A DNA stretch of 64,000 nt from Limnohabitans parvus II-B4 (GTDB lineage Bacteria; Pseudomonadota; Gammaproteobacteria; Burkholderiales; Burkholderiaceae_C), in NCBI RefSeq assembly GCF_003063455.1, contig NZ_NESN01000001.1, positions 186,001-250,000 of the forward strand, written 5' to 3'. Made by a program: the position numbers and the translations under genes. A model generated the notes under the pieces. It was not told the origin of the DNA and made no database searches. It saw only the letters and a program-made list of their open reading frames with translations. Positions within the stretch are counted from its first letter, which is position 1; each line of letters starts with the position of its first letter. Shown one piece after another: positions 36,420-43,850 of this stretch.

Positions 36420-36708
36420 GGGCTTCACCTGCTTGTTCTTCTTTGAGTTTTTTAATCAACCTGCCCAAAATTCCATACACCAAACTTTGATACGTCAAAT
36501 TTTTGTTGATGTTGGTCGCCCACACAATGTAGCCAGTGAGTTCTGCCAGTGTTGGAATTTGGGTAGGAAAATCATTACAGTGGCTAAAATATTCCGATAA
36601 CGTCAATTCCTTGGCGGTCAATTGTTTTTCAAACAATGGGTAGTTTTGTTTTTTCAAAGCCCTCTTGAACTGCTCCATGTCAAAAAATGAAATGCTTTCA
36701 GTGGTCAT
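36412..36708 (-). CDS. Small unknown protein of the transfer operon
   Basis: This 98-residue protein begins MTTESISFFDMEQFKRALK. A few hydrophobic patches (GYIVWATNIN and LVYGILGRLIKKLKEE) are too short to be sure membrane segments. Its ATG overlaps the stop of the 33-residue gene by 4 nt (ATGA) and its own stop overlaps the next start. No family is recognised. Confidence 0.5.
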   Translation of the reverse strand: MTTESISFFDMEQFKRALKKQNYPLFEKQLTAKELTLSEYFSHCNDFPTQIPTLAELTGYIVWATNINKNLTYQSLVYGILGRLIKKLKEEQAGEAHE

Positions 36709-36806
36709 TTTTCATCTCCATTTATTTTAATTAGATATACGACAAAGCCAACAAGGCTAAGCATTGCCAAAGTGGTGGACACCATCATGAATGCAATAAA
36801 ATTCAT
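36705..36806 (-). CDS. 33-residue single-pass membrane protein
   Basis: This gene is too short for ordinary gene finding. It encodes MNFIAFMMVSTTLAMLSLVG followed by FVVYLIKINGDEK, one hydrophobic segment with a short charged C-terminus. It overlaps the stop of the 88-residue RHH gene (ATGA, 36806-36803) and the start of the 98-residue gene (ATGA, 36708-36705), so the four genes are translationally linked. Conservation of the two couplings supports a real product. Function is unknown; a small inner-membrane anchor next to a coupling protein is a guess. Confidence 0.55.
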   Translation of the reverse strand: MNFIAFMMVSTTLAMLSLVGFVVYLIKINGDEK

Positions 36807-37069
36807 TTGGCACCCCCTTGACTTGCGGCGCTGGTTTTTTGAATCCATTCATAAATTGCTTTTTGATACTTCAAAAGCATTTCCAGAGCCGCGCCTTGTT
36901 TGCTGACTTGCTCGGTTAGCATCGTCCATTGTTGGGCGTTTTCATTTTTATCAAGACCAACAAGAATTTGTTGGCGCAGCACTTCCGAAATATTTGTGCT
37001 GTCTTTTTCGGCCAGCTCAGACAACTTTGAATGTTGAATATCGCTTATTCGCAGACTAATTGTTTTCAT
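36803..37069 (-). CDS. Ribbon-helix-helix relaxosome protein (TrwA-like)
   Basis: This 88-residue protein begins MKTISLRISDIQHSKLSELA and continues STNISEVLRQQILVGLD, an RHH DNA-binding fold; a helical C-terminal part (LTEQVSKQGAALEMLLKYQ) should give tetramers. TrwA/MobC proteins with this layout bind oriT, help the relaxase and repress their own promoter. It is first of the transfer operon, next to the oriT-like region with an ATTACAAA/TTTGTAAT palindrome in front of its promoter. Confidence 0.75.
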   Translation of the reverse strand: MKTISLRISDIQHSKLSELAEKDSTNISEVLRQQILVGLDKNENAQQWTMLTEQVSKQGAALEMLLKYQKAIYEWIQKTSAASQGGAK

Positions 37070-37136
37070 TTGAAAAACCCTTAAAAATTATTTGTTATAT
37101 TTATTGTTTATCAAATGCGTTTACAAAAGTCAACAG

Positions 37137-37156
37137 ATTACAAAAATATTTGTAAT
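37137..37156. promoter_or_regulatory. ATTACAAA/TTTGTAAT palindrome at the RHH gene promoter
   Basis: Perfect 8-nt arms with a 4-nt AATA centre sit 4 nt upstream of the -35 box of the transfer operon. RHH proteins bind such short inverted repeats and often repress themselves, so the product of the adjacent gene is the obvious candidate. A similar ATTTACAA/TTGTAAAT pair is in the 110-bp repeat near 30.05 kb. Confidence 0.55.
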
Positions 37157-37266
37157 ACACCGCAAACATGGTAGGAATAAAGCGTTTTCAGTGTTTACAT
37201 ATCGCCTTTGTAATGCAAGGCGCAAACATGGCAAACCCAGTAAACAAAAGGGAGTAAGCAAAAAAA

Positions 37267-37310
37267 AGACACCTAACGCAATCACGAAGTGATGCGTTAG
37301 GTGTCTGTAT
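37267..37310 (+). other. Candidate oriT nic site with hairpin
   Basis: A long inverted repeat (37267-37285 with 37289-37306, one bulged base, loop of GAA) is followed by GTGTCT/GTATA. The pattern of a hairpin ending in ...TGTCT followed by an A/T-rich stretch resembles the MobF nic of plasmid R388 (hairpin, then GTCT/ATAG). The exact nick position is inferred; the strand is the plus strand, so the transfer genes would enter last. Confidence 0.55.
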
Positions 37311-37371
37311 ATTTTTCTTTGTTTTCGGTGTTTGCGGTGCTACTTCATTTTTTCACAGTGTCAAGCTCAGG

Positions 37372-37794
37372 TCATTTTTTGCTTAGAAATTCTTGTGGGT
37401 TTACAAAGAGAGCTTGAAGATCAAGAAGTTCTTGTGGAGTGGAGTTGCGTTTGGCTTCTATATCTTGGCAAATTTTCGGCCATTTATTTTTAAAAATTGC
37501 AACCAATTCAATTTCAGAATCTTTCGTTAAGTTATAGATAATTTCACTTCTTTTACGGAGGTCTTCGCATAGCGGGCGCATCTGAGCTTCAAAATACATT
37601 TTTACTATTTTAAAAAGTAATTTATCCAAAGTTGAATATGGCGCAAATTGTAAATTTTTTATAGTATCATAATATTCTTCAAAATCGTCAAAAGGAAGAC
37701 GAACGGTAGGCGTTCTGTCCACGCCTTGCAAGCCACGCTCGAACAATTTTAGGAATAAGTCTTCAAAAATTTTTTTCTTTATTTCTTCGTTCAT
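37372..37794 (-). CDS. Unknown protein
   Basis: This 140-residue, helix-rich, charged protein begins MNEEIKKKIFEDLFLKLFE after an AAGGAG site. There is no signal, membrane segment or recognised motif. It is AT-rich like other cargo genes. It would be among the first genes to enter a recipient if the nic assignment is right; a role there is only a thought. Confidence 0.5.
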   Translation of the reverse strand: MNEEIKKKIFEDLFLKLFERGLQGVDRTPTVRLPFDDFEEYYDTIKNLQFAPYSTLDKLLFKIVKMYFEAQMRPLCEDLRKRSEIIYNLTKDSEIELVAIFKNKWPKICQDIEAKRNSTPQELLDLQALFVNPQEFLSKK

Positions 37795-37853
37795 AATTTC
37801 TCCTTATCGATAATAAAAAAACAAGCGAGTGCATGCGTCAATTGCTTGCAGAC

Positions 37854-38204
37854 TTATTTCTTGAATTGGTCGATTGTTCCGTTTTCAATGGCCTCGTTCA
37901 CCCATGTTGGGCGTCTGCCTTTTTGGCCCGTGTAGGCCCATGTATTGCCGTCTTTTTCGTAAGTCGCACCTACTACAAATTCAAAATCAGTTTTTTTAGT
38001 GGGTGCCTTCTTGCTCTTTGGTTGTTCTTCGGATTCAAACAATTCGTGCGCAGTGATTGAATAACTCTGTATCCAATTTTTCATGACCTCAACGGCCTTG
38101 GTTTTCCCCTCTGTTTCCAATTTTTTAACTTCTTCGATTCTTTTGATGCCATCTTCAATTACTTTGAACTCTTGATAGCTTTTGGATTCGTTATTTTCTT
38201 GCAT
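37854..38204 (-). CDS. H-NS-like DNA-binding protein
   Basis: This 116-residue protein has a helical N-terminal oligomerisation region (IKRIEEVKKLETEGKTK), a linker rich in Lys/Pro/Glu and a C-terminal H-NS-like DNA-binding domain, seen in GNTWAYTGQKGRRPTWVNEAI (here the W-G-GRRP-W pattern is key). Such proteins bind AT-rich DNA and silence it. An AT-rich mobile element carrying its own silencer can lower its fitness cost to the host. The start ATG at 38204 has an AAAGGAAA site. Confidence 0.75.
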   Translation of the reverse strand: MQENNESKSYQEFKVIEDGIKRIEEVKKLETEGKTKAVEVMKNWIQSYSITAHELFESEEQPKSKKAPTKKTDFEFVVGATYEKDGNTWAYTGQKGRRPTWVNEAIENGTIDQFKK

Positions 38205-38286
38205 GATTTTCCTTTGAAAAATTAAAGTGTATCTGTTTTGGACTTGCGCCCCTGATTGGGATTTATTCGATTAATTTGCTAAAATC

Positions 38287-39054
38287 TTATTCAGCATTTA
38301 TTCTTGGAAGCTTTCTGCCAGAATTGAATTCCACAAGCTCATTCCAATTTATTTCACCATCACTATTGCAAAATCGCGCAACAAAATCTTTTGTTAAAAT
38401 ATTCAACTTTGCATTATATGCATCTATTATTTTGTCATTTTGAATTTTAGCTTCATGCCCAAACGGCTCGATAAGGTCTTTGTATAAATTTTCGGATTCA
38501 CCTGAAATAAAACTCCAAAATTCTTGGCCGCATAGTTTCTGATGAGTTCCTTTGTTTGGTGTTGAATCTGTCCCATAACAACACCCTTCAATAAAAATAA
38601 AATTTGAACTTCGGTGTCCGCCAGAAGTTTGAAGGGTTTTTTGTGCCGTTCTAAAATTTGTCAGCATTTGCCTAATTTGTCCAGAATTACCCCAATTGGG
38701 CCCGCTCTTTATTGAAACAATATATTTATTGTTATTACTTTCAAACTCCAAGTCAATTCCTTTGATACCAGATTTTCGGCCCGAATAAACTTTTTCGCAC
38801 ACAAATAAAGCAATCTCCTCCATGAAATTTCCGAATGTCGTCTCCTCGCCTGATGAAATTGCAGCAGACAGAACGGCACTAATAAAATCATTTGCGGACT
38901 TTGAATTTTTTGCTTTAAAAAGATAAGGATTTTTTCTTTTTATGACATCATTAAGAGTAATTGTCGAAACTTTTTGAAGTTTTTTCTCGTGAAATCGACT
39001 CCAGATTGATTTTTTTATGAAATCCTCAACGTCAACCAAATTTAATTTATTCAT
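38287..39054 (-). CDS. Type II restriction endonuclease candidate
   Basis: This 255-residue protein has a PD-(D/E)XK-like core: EEIALFVCEKVY (Glu near 80), GIKGIDLEFE (Asp101) and YIVSIKSG (Lys116 in a S-x-K tail instead of E-x-K). No other domain is seen. It directly follows the methyltransferase gene with an 8-nt overlap, as in many type II systems, and is best read as the cognate endonuclease. Its specificity is unknown. The ATG at 39054 is preferred over a GTG four codons upstream. Confidence 0.7.
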   Translation of the reverse strand: MNKLNLVDVEDFIKKSIWSRFHEKKLQKVSTITLNDVIKRKNPYLFKAKNSKSANDFISAVLSAAISSGEETTFGNFMEEIALFVCEKVYSGRKSGIKGIDLEFESNNNKYIVSIKSGPNWGNSGQIRQMLTNFRTAQKTLQTSGGHRSSNFIFIEGCCYGTDSTPNKGTHQKLCGQEFWSFISGESENLYKDLIEPFGHEAKIQNDKIIDAYNAKLNILTKDFVARFCNSDGEINWNELVEFNSGRKLPRINAE

Positions 39055-39970
39055 AAATGACTCCACTTTTTAATTTTCTTTTAGTCAACCCCAATTCATT
39101 AGCAGTTAACTGACAATATTCATTCAGCAATTCAATCCCTATGGCATTTCTATTCATATTTCTTGAAACCCTAATGCTTGTCCCTGAACCGCTAAATGGG
39201 TCTAAAACCACATCCCCAGATTGTGTAAACAATTTAATAAACCATTCAGGTAAACTATCTGGAAAGGCAGCAGCATGGCTTCTATTGCTACATTCAGTCG
39301 CAAGGTGTAAAACATTAGTGGGGTATGCTAATTCACGCCCTACCCAATTTTCAATTTTCTTACCAAATCCACTTCCAACTTTTGATTCATCACGAATTTT
39401 ATCTGTTTGGCTTAGCATTTTTAAACGTGAATTTTTCCAATCGCCCATTGGTACCCTTACCTCTTCTTGATACATTGAGAATTTTTTTTCTTTTGTAAAA
39501 TGAATACATCTCTCCCAAGCATCTCGAAATCGATTAGGCCATTTACCTGGATAGCAATTCTTTTTGTGCCATATGTATTCTTCTGTAAAAAGCCAACCTT
39601 GTTTTTTCATTGCGATAATTAACTCCATAACATATGTATGGCGCTCACCGTCAATTACTCTTTCTTTGATATTTAAAACAAATGAACCTGTTGGTTTTAA
39701 TACCCTTAACAATTCCGCAGAAATAGGTAAAAACCACTCAACATATTTATCTGCATGCGTACCTCCATAAATATTTTTTCGCTGGTCTGCATAGGGTGGC
39801 GAAGTTATAATTAAGTCAATTGAATTGTCTTCAACATGCCTCAACTCTTTCAGGCAATCACCATTATATAATTTCACGGTTGATTTTTTTTTCATGGCTT
39901 CCTGGATACTTAAAAAATCATTTGGAGGTTCTCCATTTGATTTTTGTGATTGTAAATTGAAATTTGTCAT
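39047..39970 (-). CDS. DNA methyltransferase, beta class (probably N4-cytosine)
   Basis: This 307-residue enzyme transfers a methyl group from AdoMet to an amino group on DNA. Motif IV, TSPPYADQRK (residues 56-65), comes first and motif I, DPFSGSGTS (257-265), comes last, the order of the beta class. TSPPY suggests N4-cytosine rather than N6-adenine, although this is not decisive. It protects the element (and host) from the adjoining endonuclease. No controller (C) protein gene is near. The gene is AT-rich compared with the chromosome. Confidence 0.85.
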   Translation of the reverse strand: MTNFNLQSQKSNGEPPNDFLSIQEAMKKKSTVKLYNGDCLKELRHVEDNSIDLIITSPPYADQRKNIYGGTHADKYVEWFLPISAELLRVLKPTGSFVLNIKERVIDGERHTYVMELIIAMKKQGWLFTEEYIWHKKNCYPGKWPNRFRDAWERCIHFTKEKKFSMYQEEVRVPMGDWKNSRLKMLSQTDKIRDESKVGSGFGKKIENWVGRELAYPTNVLHLATECSNRSHAAAFPDSLPEWFIKLFTQSGDVVLDPFSGSGTSIRVSRNMNRNAIGIELLNEYCQLTANELGLTKRKLKSGVIYE

Positions 39971-40035
39971 AATTTAATCTTATAAGAATAGGCTTTGGGC
40001 GAGTGCGCTCATTTCAGATTCTTTGTGTGGGGTTG

Positions 40036-41682
40036 TCATTGGGTTTGTTTTTTCGGGGCCGTTTTTCTTTTATCTCTGTTGCGTTCTTCACGCTCGGCTT
40101 TTGCTTTTTCATACCTTGCCAATTTTTGCGCCCGCTCTATGGCTTCGGGGGAATTTTTCTTGGCCTCTTCGTGAGCAAAAAACGCCGCAAATGTCGGGTC
40201 TTGTAGTTTAAGCGCCTGGAAGTCAACTTGGCTGTGGCTGAGGTGCTCCATGGCGGTTTGAAGGTTTTTCAGGGCAATGCCGCGAACATAAGAATTGCCA
40301 TGCACCCCCGCCATTTCGGGGCTGGTGTGCCCGACGCTTCTTTGAATTGCGGCCACTTTGGCTTCCGTGTTGTGCAAATCTGTAATGGCCGTGCTTCTGA
40401 AACTGTGAAACACTTTTTTGGGGTCATTGATGCCACATTGTTGAACCCACAGGCCCCACTGTCGCCCTGTCATTTTTTCGGGGTCTCTGGTTCTTTTATT
40501 TTTGGGCGTGCGTGGTGGGTCTTGTGGTCGGTGCGGTATCAAAAATATCTCGCCCTTGTCTTTCAGTGCCTGGGCGTAATCCCAAAGCCCTAGGGCCAGC
40601 AGTTGCGAATGAATGGGCACAGTGCGGCGGCTTTCTAGCGTTTTGCCGTCTTGGATACGGTAGCATTTCACGCCGTCCACCTCTTCAAAGGTGGACAACT
40701 CCAAGCGAGCCAGCTCGCCCAGCCTTGCCCCTGAAAACAGCGCCATCAAGGGCAGCCAGTAAAAATCTGGCTTGTCCATTTCCTTGGCGTAGCTTGCACC
40801 GAACAGGGCTTTGATATCGCCGTTGGTGAACTCTGCCCACGGTGTGCGTTGGAGGTTCATTTCCGCTTTGGTCGCCATTTTTTGGGTCATGGGGTTGTCG
40901 CGTGGGTATTTGCCCGCATCGTGTGCCCATTCAAAAAATTTAGACAGATAGCCTCTGCGTTTTTCCAGTGTGTTGCCAGAGCGTTTTTTGTCGGGATGCT
41001 TTTCGTTGGGGCGTTTGTATTCCGTATCTCGCCAGCCGTCCTTCATGCCGATACGCTCGCGGGTGATGTCGCTCAATGGGCTGTCGCCAAAGAAGCCCAA
41101 AAAGTCGGCAAAGACGGCTTTTTTTTCCAGCATGGTTTTGGCTGCGTGGCCGCGCCTGTCTTCTTCGCCGTAGTGCTGTTCTAGTGCGTCTTTCAGCGAT
41201 ATGGCTGCCGTGGCGGTGATGCTGTGGCTGGCGTATCGGTAGGGGTCTTGCTGCGCTTCTAGCTGCCTGAATGCGGCCTCACTGGTGCGCATTTTTTCCA
41301 AGTGTTGGCTTTGCAACTCGTTCAGTTGTGCCTGGCTCATTTGAACTTGGGTTTGGGCTTGTTCGCGTGCCTGATGAATTATCTTGTCAGCATAGGCCGC
41401 TTCCGCTGGGTTGCTGGGGTCAAAGTCCACCACTTCGCCTGTGGCGGTGGTGATTTTGAGGGGATTGAGTCCCAGCAAATCAGGAATTTTTTTACTGCCC
41501 ATGGGGTGCGTTGCTTCAATTTCAAAATTGAACTTTAACGCCAAAACCCGCGCTAAGGCGGGTTGTTTGGTTTGCAAGCTGATTTGTTTGATGTGTCGCT
41601 TGCCTGTGGCATCACGCCACAGGACTCGGACAAAGAAAACACCGTTGCGACTTTTTGCAAGCCTGGGAACTTTTAAAGCCAT
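40036..41682 (-). CDS. Tyrosine-family site-specific integrase
   Basis: This 548-residue recombinase cuts and rejoins the att sites. Its catalytic domain shows the Arg in LFSGARLGELARLEL, the HxxR of VFHSFRSTAITDL, the later GHTSPEMAGVHG and a C-terminal Tyr in NSYVRG. A long N-terminal part (about 1-270) includes a SAM-like arm domain and a DNA-binding region. It lies next to the tRNA-His and its start abuts the arm-like repeats, as is usual for tRNA-targeting integrases. No excisionase gene was recognised, although the 51- and 88-residue RHH proteins are candidates. Confidence 0.93.
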   Translation of the reverse strand: MALKVPRLAKSRNGVFFVRVLWRDATGKRHIKQISLQTKQPALARVLALKFNFEIEATHPMGSKKIPDLLGLNPLKITTATGEVVDFDPSNPAEAAYADKIIHQAREQAQTQVQMSQAQLNELQSQHLEKMRTSEAAFRQLEAQQDPYRYASHSITATAAISLKDALEQHYGEEDRRGHAAKTMLEKKAVFADFLGFFGDSPLSDITRERIGMKDGWRDTEYKRPNEKHPDKKRSGNTLEKRRGYLSKFFEWAHDAGKYPRDNPMTQKMATKAEMNLQRTPWAEFTNGDIKALFGASYAKEMDKPDFYWLPLMALFSGARLGELARLELSTFEEVDGVKCYRIQDGKTLESRRTVPIHSQLLALGLWDYAQALKDKGEIFLIPHRPQDPPRTPKNKRTRDPEKMTGRQWGLWVQQCGINDPKKVFHSFRSTAITDLHNTEAKVAAIQRSVGHTSPEMAGVHGNSYVRGIALKNLQTAMEHLSHSQVDFQALKLQDPTFAAFFAHEEAKKNSPEAIERAQKLARYEKAKAEREERNRDKRKTAPKKQTQ

Positions 41683-41705
41683 GTATGACCCCTAGGTATG
41701 ACCCC
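41683..41705 (+). repeat. Right pair of GTATGACCCC arm-like repeats
   Basis: GTATGACCCC at 41683-41692 and 41696-41705, 13 nt apart, exactly as at the left end. They lie between the integrase start and the tRNA. In the excised circle the two pairs would flank the core site. Confidence 0.7.
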
Positions 41706-41755
41706 TTGGGTGATAAATGCTTAAAAATTCCTTTTAAATCAACGATTTAGAAGAC

Positions 41756-41772
41756 TGGGGTGGCTGATGGGG
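41756..41772. repeat. Right attachment copy (17 bp)
   Basis: Identical to 28336-28352. It is the 3' end of tRNA-His including CCA, the standard target for tyrosine integrases. Confidence 0.9.
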
Positions 41773-41832
41773 CTCGAACCCACGACAACAGGAATCACAA
41801 TCCTGGACTCTACCAACTGAGCTACAGCCACC
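41756..41832 (-). tRNA. tRNA-His(GTG)
   Basis: The minus strand reads a complete clover-leaf of 77 nt with the extra 5' G that is specific for tRNA-His, an anticodon stem-loop containing GTG, the T-arm (GTTCGAGCC type) and an encoded CCA. The last 17 nt are the attachment core and may have come from the element, which keeps the tRNA functional. It lies between the integrase and ppiD, on the same strand as both. Confidence 0.96.
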
Positions 41833-41857
41833 GTAGATCGATATTATAGCCTGAAGC

Positions 41858-43789
41858 TCAGGGCTTTTTGGCTGCAGATTCACTCATCTTTTGAGGTTTT
41901 TCAGCCAGCATTTCAACTTTGAAATGAGACTTCAAACTGGCCAAATAAGCCTGCGATTCGGCCTGGCCCCACAGACGGGCAAATTGCTGACGACTTTGCT
42001 CGGCTTGTTGAGTGGACAGCTCCGGGCGAGGCACAATTTTGTTCACACGAACAATGGCGTAACCCTCGGAGCCCAAGTCAACGCCCGTCAAAACAGGCAT
42101 GTGTGCAGGGTCCGCACGCAAAGCCGCCTCGACCAAAGCTTGAGGCTGCGCTTGGGCTTGCTCCCGTGACACCTTGAGGATTTGGCCCACATTGGCTTGC
42201 GCAGGCTCGCTCTTCCAGGCTGCCAATCGGGACTGGCCCTCGGCTTTGGCCAATTCAGCAGATTTGGCCTGAATCAAAAGCTGTCGCACATCGGCTTTGA
42301 CTTCTTCAAACGGACGCACAGTGGCCGGGCGGTGATTGACAACCCGGGCAGACGCCAAGGTGTTGGGGGCGACCTCGATCGCCGCTGTGTTGCGGCGTTT
42401 AACCACCGCATCTTCAGAAAAAACCGCCTGCAACAATTTAGGGTTGTTCATCACACCCTGGGCACCCGCAGCAGGCACGCGTTTCAGGCCCTGGGCCTTT
42501 TGAACCGTCAATTTCAAGCGCTCGGCCACAGGCGCCAAGCTGTCTGACTGTTCATACACGCTGTTGCTGAAAGACTCGGCCAACTCAGCGAACTGACGCT
42601 GGGCCTGTTGCTTGCGCAGATCAGCCTCCAGTTGGGGGCGCATGGACTCGAACGAAGGCGCCTGAGGCAGTTTGACATCGGTCAGCTGAATGATGTGGAA
42701 GCCGAAATCCGACTCCACGATGTCGCTGATGTCGCCTTTTTGAAGTGCAAAAGCAGCGTCTTCGAAAGGCTTGACCATCGCGCCACGAGCAAAAAAGTCG
42801 AGATCACCGCCACGGCTGGCAGAACCCGTGTCGTCAGAATTCTTGCGGGCAACTTCTGCAAAAGTTTTAGGGGCCTTGCGCACGGAAGCCAACAGGCTTT
42901 CGGCCTTGGCACGGGCTTTTTGTTTGTCAGCAGCAGGCAAGTCCTTGGCCGCATTGACCAGGATATGGCTTGCGCGGCGCTGCTCTTGGCCACCCAGTCG
43001 CTGCAAATTCTGTTCGTAATAGGTCTTCAAGTCTTGCTCGGGCAGAACGATCTTGGCTTGCAAGGCGGCAACGTCAAGCACCAGGAATTCAACATCCACG
43101 TTTTCAACCGAGCGAAAGCGTTCAGATTTTTCTTGGTAATACCGCTCCAGGTCCGCATCGGTCACCTGAACCTTGGCGGCAAAGTCTGCAGGCATCCACC
43201 GCTGGACTTGAATTTCACGACGCTGTAAATATGCATCCAGCGCCATATCGGCTTGGCGCTGCGTCGCAAAGGTCGAGCCTTGCAAACCAGCCAACACTTG
43301 CTGATTGGACAAATCACGACGCACACGGGCTTCCAACATTTCAGGGGTCATTCCCTGGCTGGCCGCCAATTGGCGATAACGTTCCATGTCGAGTTTGCCG
43401 TCGGCCCCACGCAATCCGGCGATCGATGGATCTTGTTGCAGGTAACGCGCCAAGCGCTGGTCACTGGTCACGAGCAGTTGTTTTTCTGAAGCGATCGCAA
43501 TCAAACGATCATTGACCAAGCGTTCCAGAGTGGCATAGCGGGCCTCTGCCGAATCGAGCAATTTGGGATCCAGATTGGGCACCGAGGCACGAATGCGGTC
43601 GACCTCATTTTGGTGAGCAGCATCCCATTCGGCTTGGCTGATTTTTTGCCCATCGACTTTGGCAACCACAGCGCCTTTGTCTTCGTATCGGCTGTAACCC
43701 TCAATGCCCACCAGGACAAAAGAAGGTATCACCAACAAGAACAACAACCCCATCCAGATTTTTGAGTTGTTGCGAATGGAATCAAACAT
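41858..43789 (-). CDS. ppiD: Peptidylprolyl isomerase PpiD (periplasmic chaperone)
   Basis: This 643-residue protein is anchored in the inner membrane by one N-terminal helix (IWMGLLFLLVIPSFVLVGIE, residues about 11-30) and projects into the periplasm. A SurA-like N-terminal chaperone region is followed by a parvulin PPIase domain (about 265-360, RRASHILVNAAKD, ASRGGDLDFFARG, GFHIIQLTDV). It helps newly exported proteins fold at the Sec channel. It lies between tRNA-Val and tRNA-His on the same strand, and downstream of hupB as in E. coli. Confidence 0.93.
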   Translation of the reverse strand: MFDSIRNNSKIWMGLLFLLVIPSFVLVGIEGYSRYEDKGAVVAKVDGQKISQAEWDAAHQNEVDRIRASVPNLDPKLLDSAEARYATLERLVNDRLIAIASEKQLLVTSDQRLARYLQQDPSIAGLRGADGKLDMERYRQLAASQGMTPEMLEARVRRDLSNQQVLAGLQGSTFATQRQADMALDAYLQRREIQVQRWMPADFAAKVQVTDADLERYYQEKSERFRSVENVDVEFLVLDVAALQAKIVLPEQDLKTYYEQNLQRLGGQEQRRASHILVNAAKDLPAADKQKARAKAESLLASVRKAPKTFAEVARKNSDDTGSASRGGDLDFFARGAMVKPFEDAAFALQKGDISDIVESDFGFHIIQLTDVKLPQAPSFESMRPQLEADLRKQQAQRQFAELAESFSNSVYEQSDSLAPVAERLKLTVQKAQGLKRVPAAGAQGVMNNPKLLQAVFSEDAVVKRRNTAAIEVAPNTLASARVVNHRPATVRPFEEVKADVRQLLIQAKSAELAKAEGQSRLAAWKSEPAQANVGQILKVSREQAQAQPQALVEAALRADPAHMPVLTGVDLGSEGYAIVRVNKIVPRPELSTQQAEQSRQQFARLWGQAESQAYLASLKSHFKVEMLAEKPQKMSESAAKKP

Positions 43790-43812
43790 GATCGAAGTCT
43801 CGGGTTATCAAG

Positions 43813-43840
43813 AAAAAAGGCGAACACAGGGTTCGCCTTT
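43813..43840 (-). terminator. Intrinsic terminator downstream of tRNA-Val
   Basis: A perfect 10-bp stem AAAGGCGAAC/GTTCGCCTTT with loop ACAGG; on the minus strand it is followed by a run of T's. It closes the hupB-tRNA-Val transcript before ppiD. Confidence 0.88.
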
Positions 43841-43850
43841 ACTTTTGTGG

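Larger units (their letters stand above)
37070..37371. other. oriT-like region with operator and direct repeats
   Basis: This 300-nt gap holds the promoter of the RHH gene (TTGACT at 37133-37128 and TAAACA at 37110-37105, minus strand), the ATTACAAA/TTTGTAAT palindrome (37137-37156), two copies of CGCAAACATGG (37161-37171 and 37221-37231, 60 nt apart), a CGCCTT/AAGGCG repeat (37204-37222) and the large hairpin (37267-37306). It carries no gene that I can support. Confidence 0.65.
28336..41772. mobile_element. Integrative mobilizable element in tRNA-His
   Basis: The element of about 13.4 kb is bounded by direct 17-bp copies of the tRNA-His 3' end (28336-28352 and 41756-41772). Gene order from left: ardA, small RHH gene, three unknown proteins with shared promoters, MobF relaxase, TrwB-like coupling protein, three small genes, RHH relaxosome protein, oriT-like region, unknown protein, H-NS-like protein, endonuclease, methyltransferase, tyrosine integrase. 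All genes are on the minus strand. There are no VirB/Tra pilus or pore genes. Much of it is clearly more AT-rich than the chromosome. The class (IME with its own T4CP) is inferred from this content. Confidence 0.9.
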
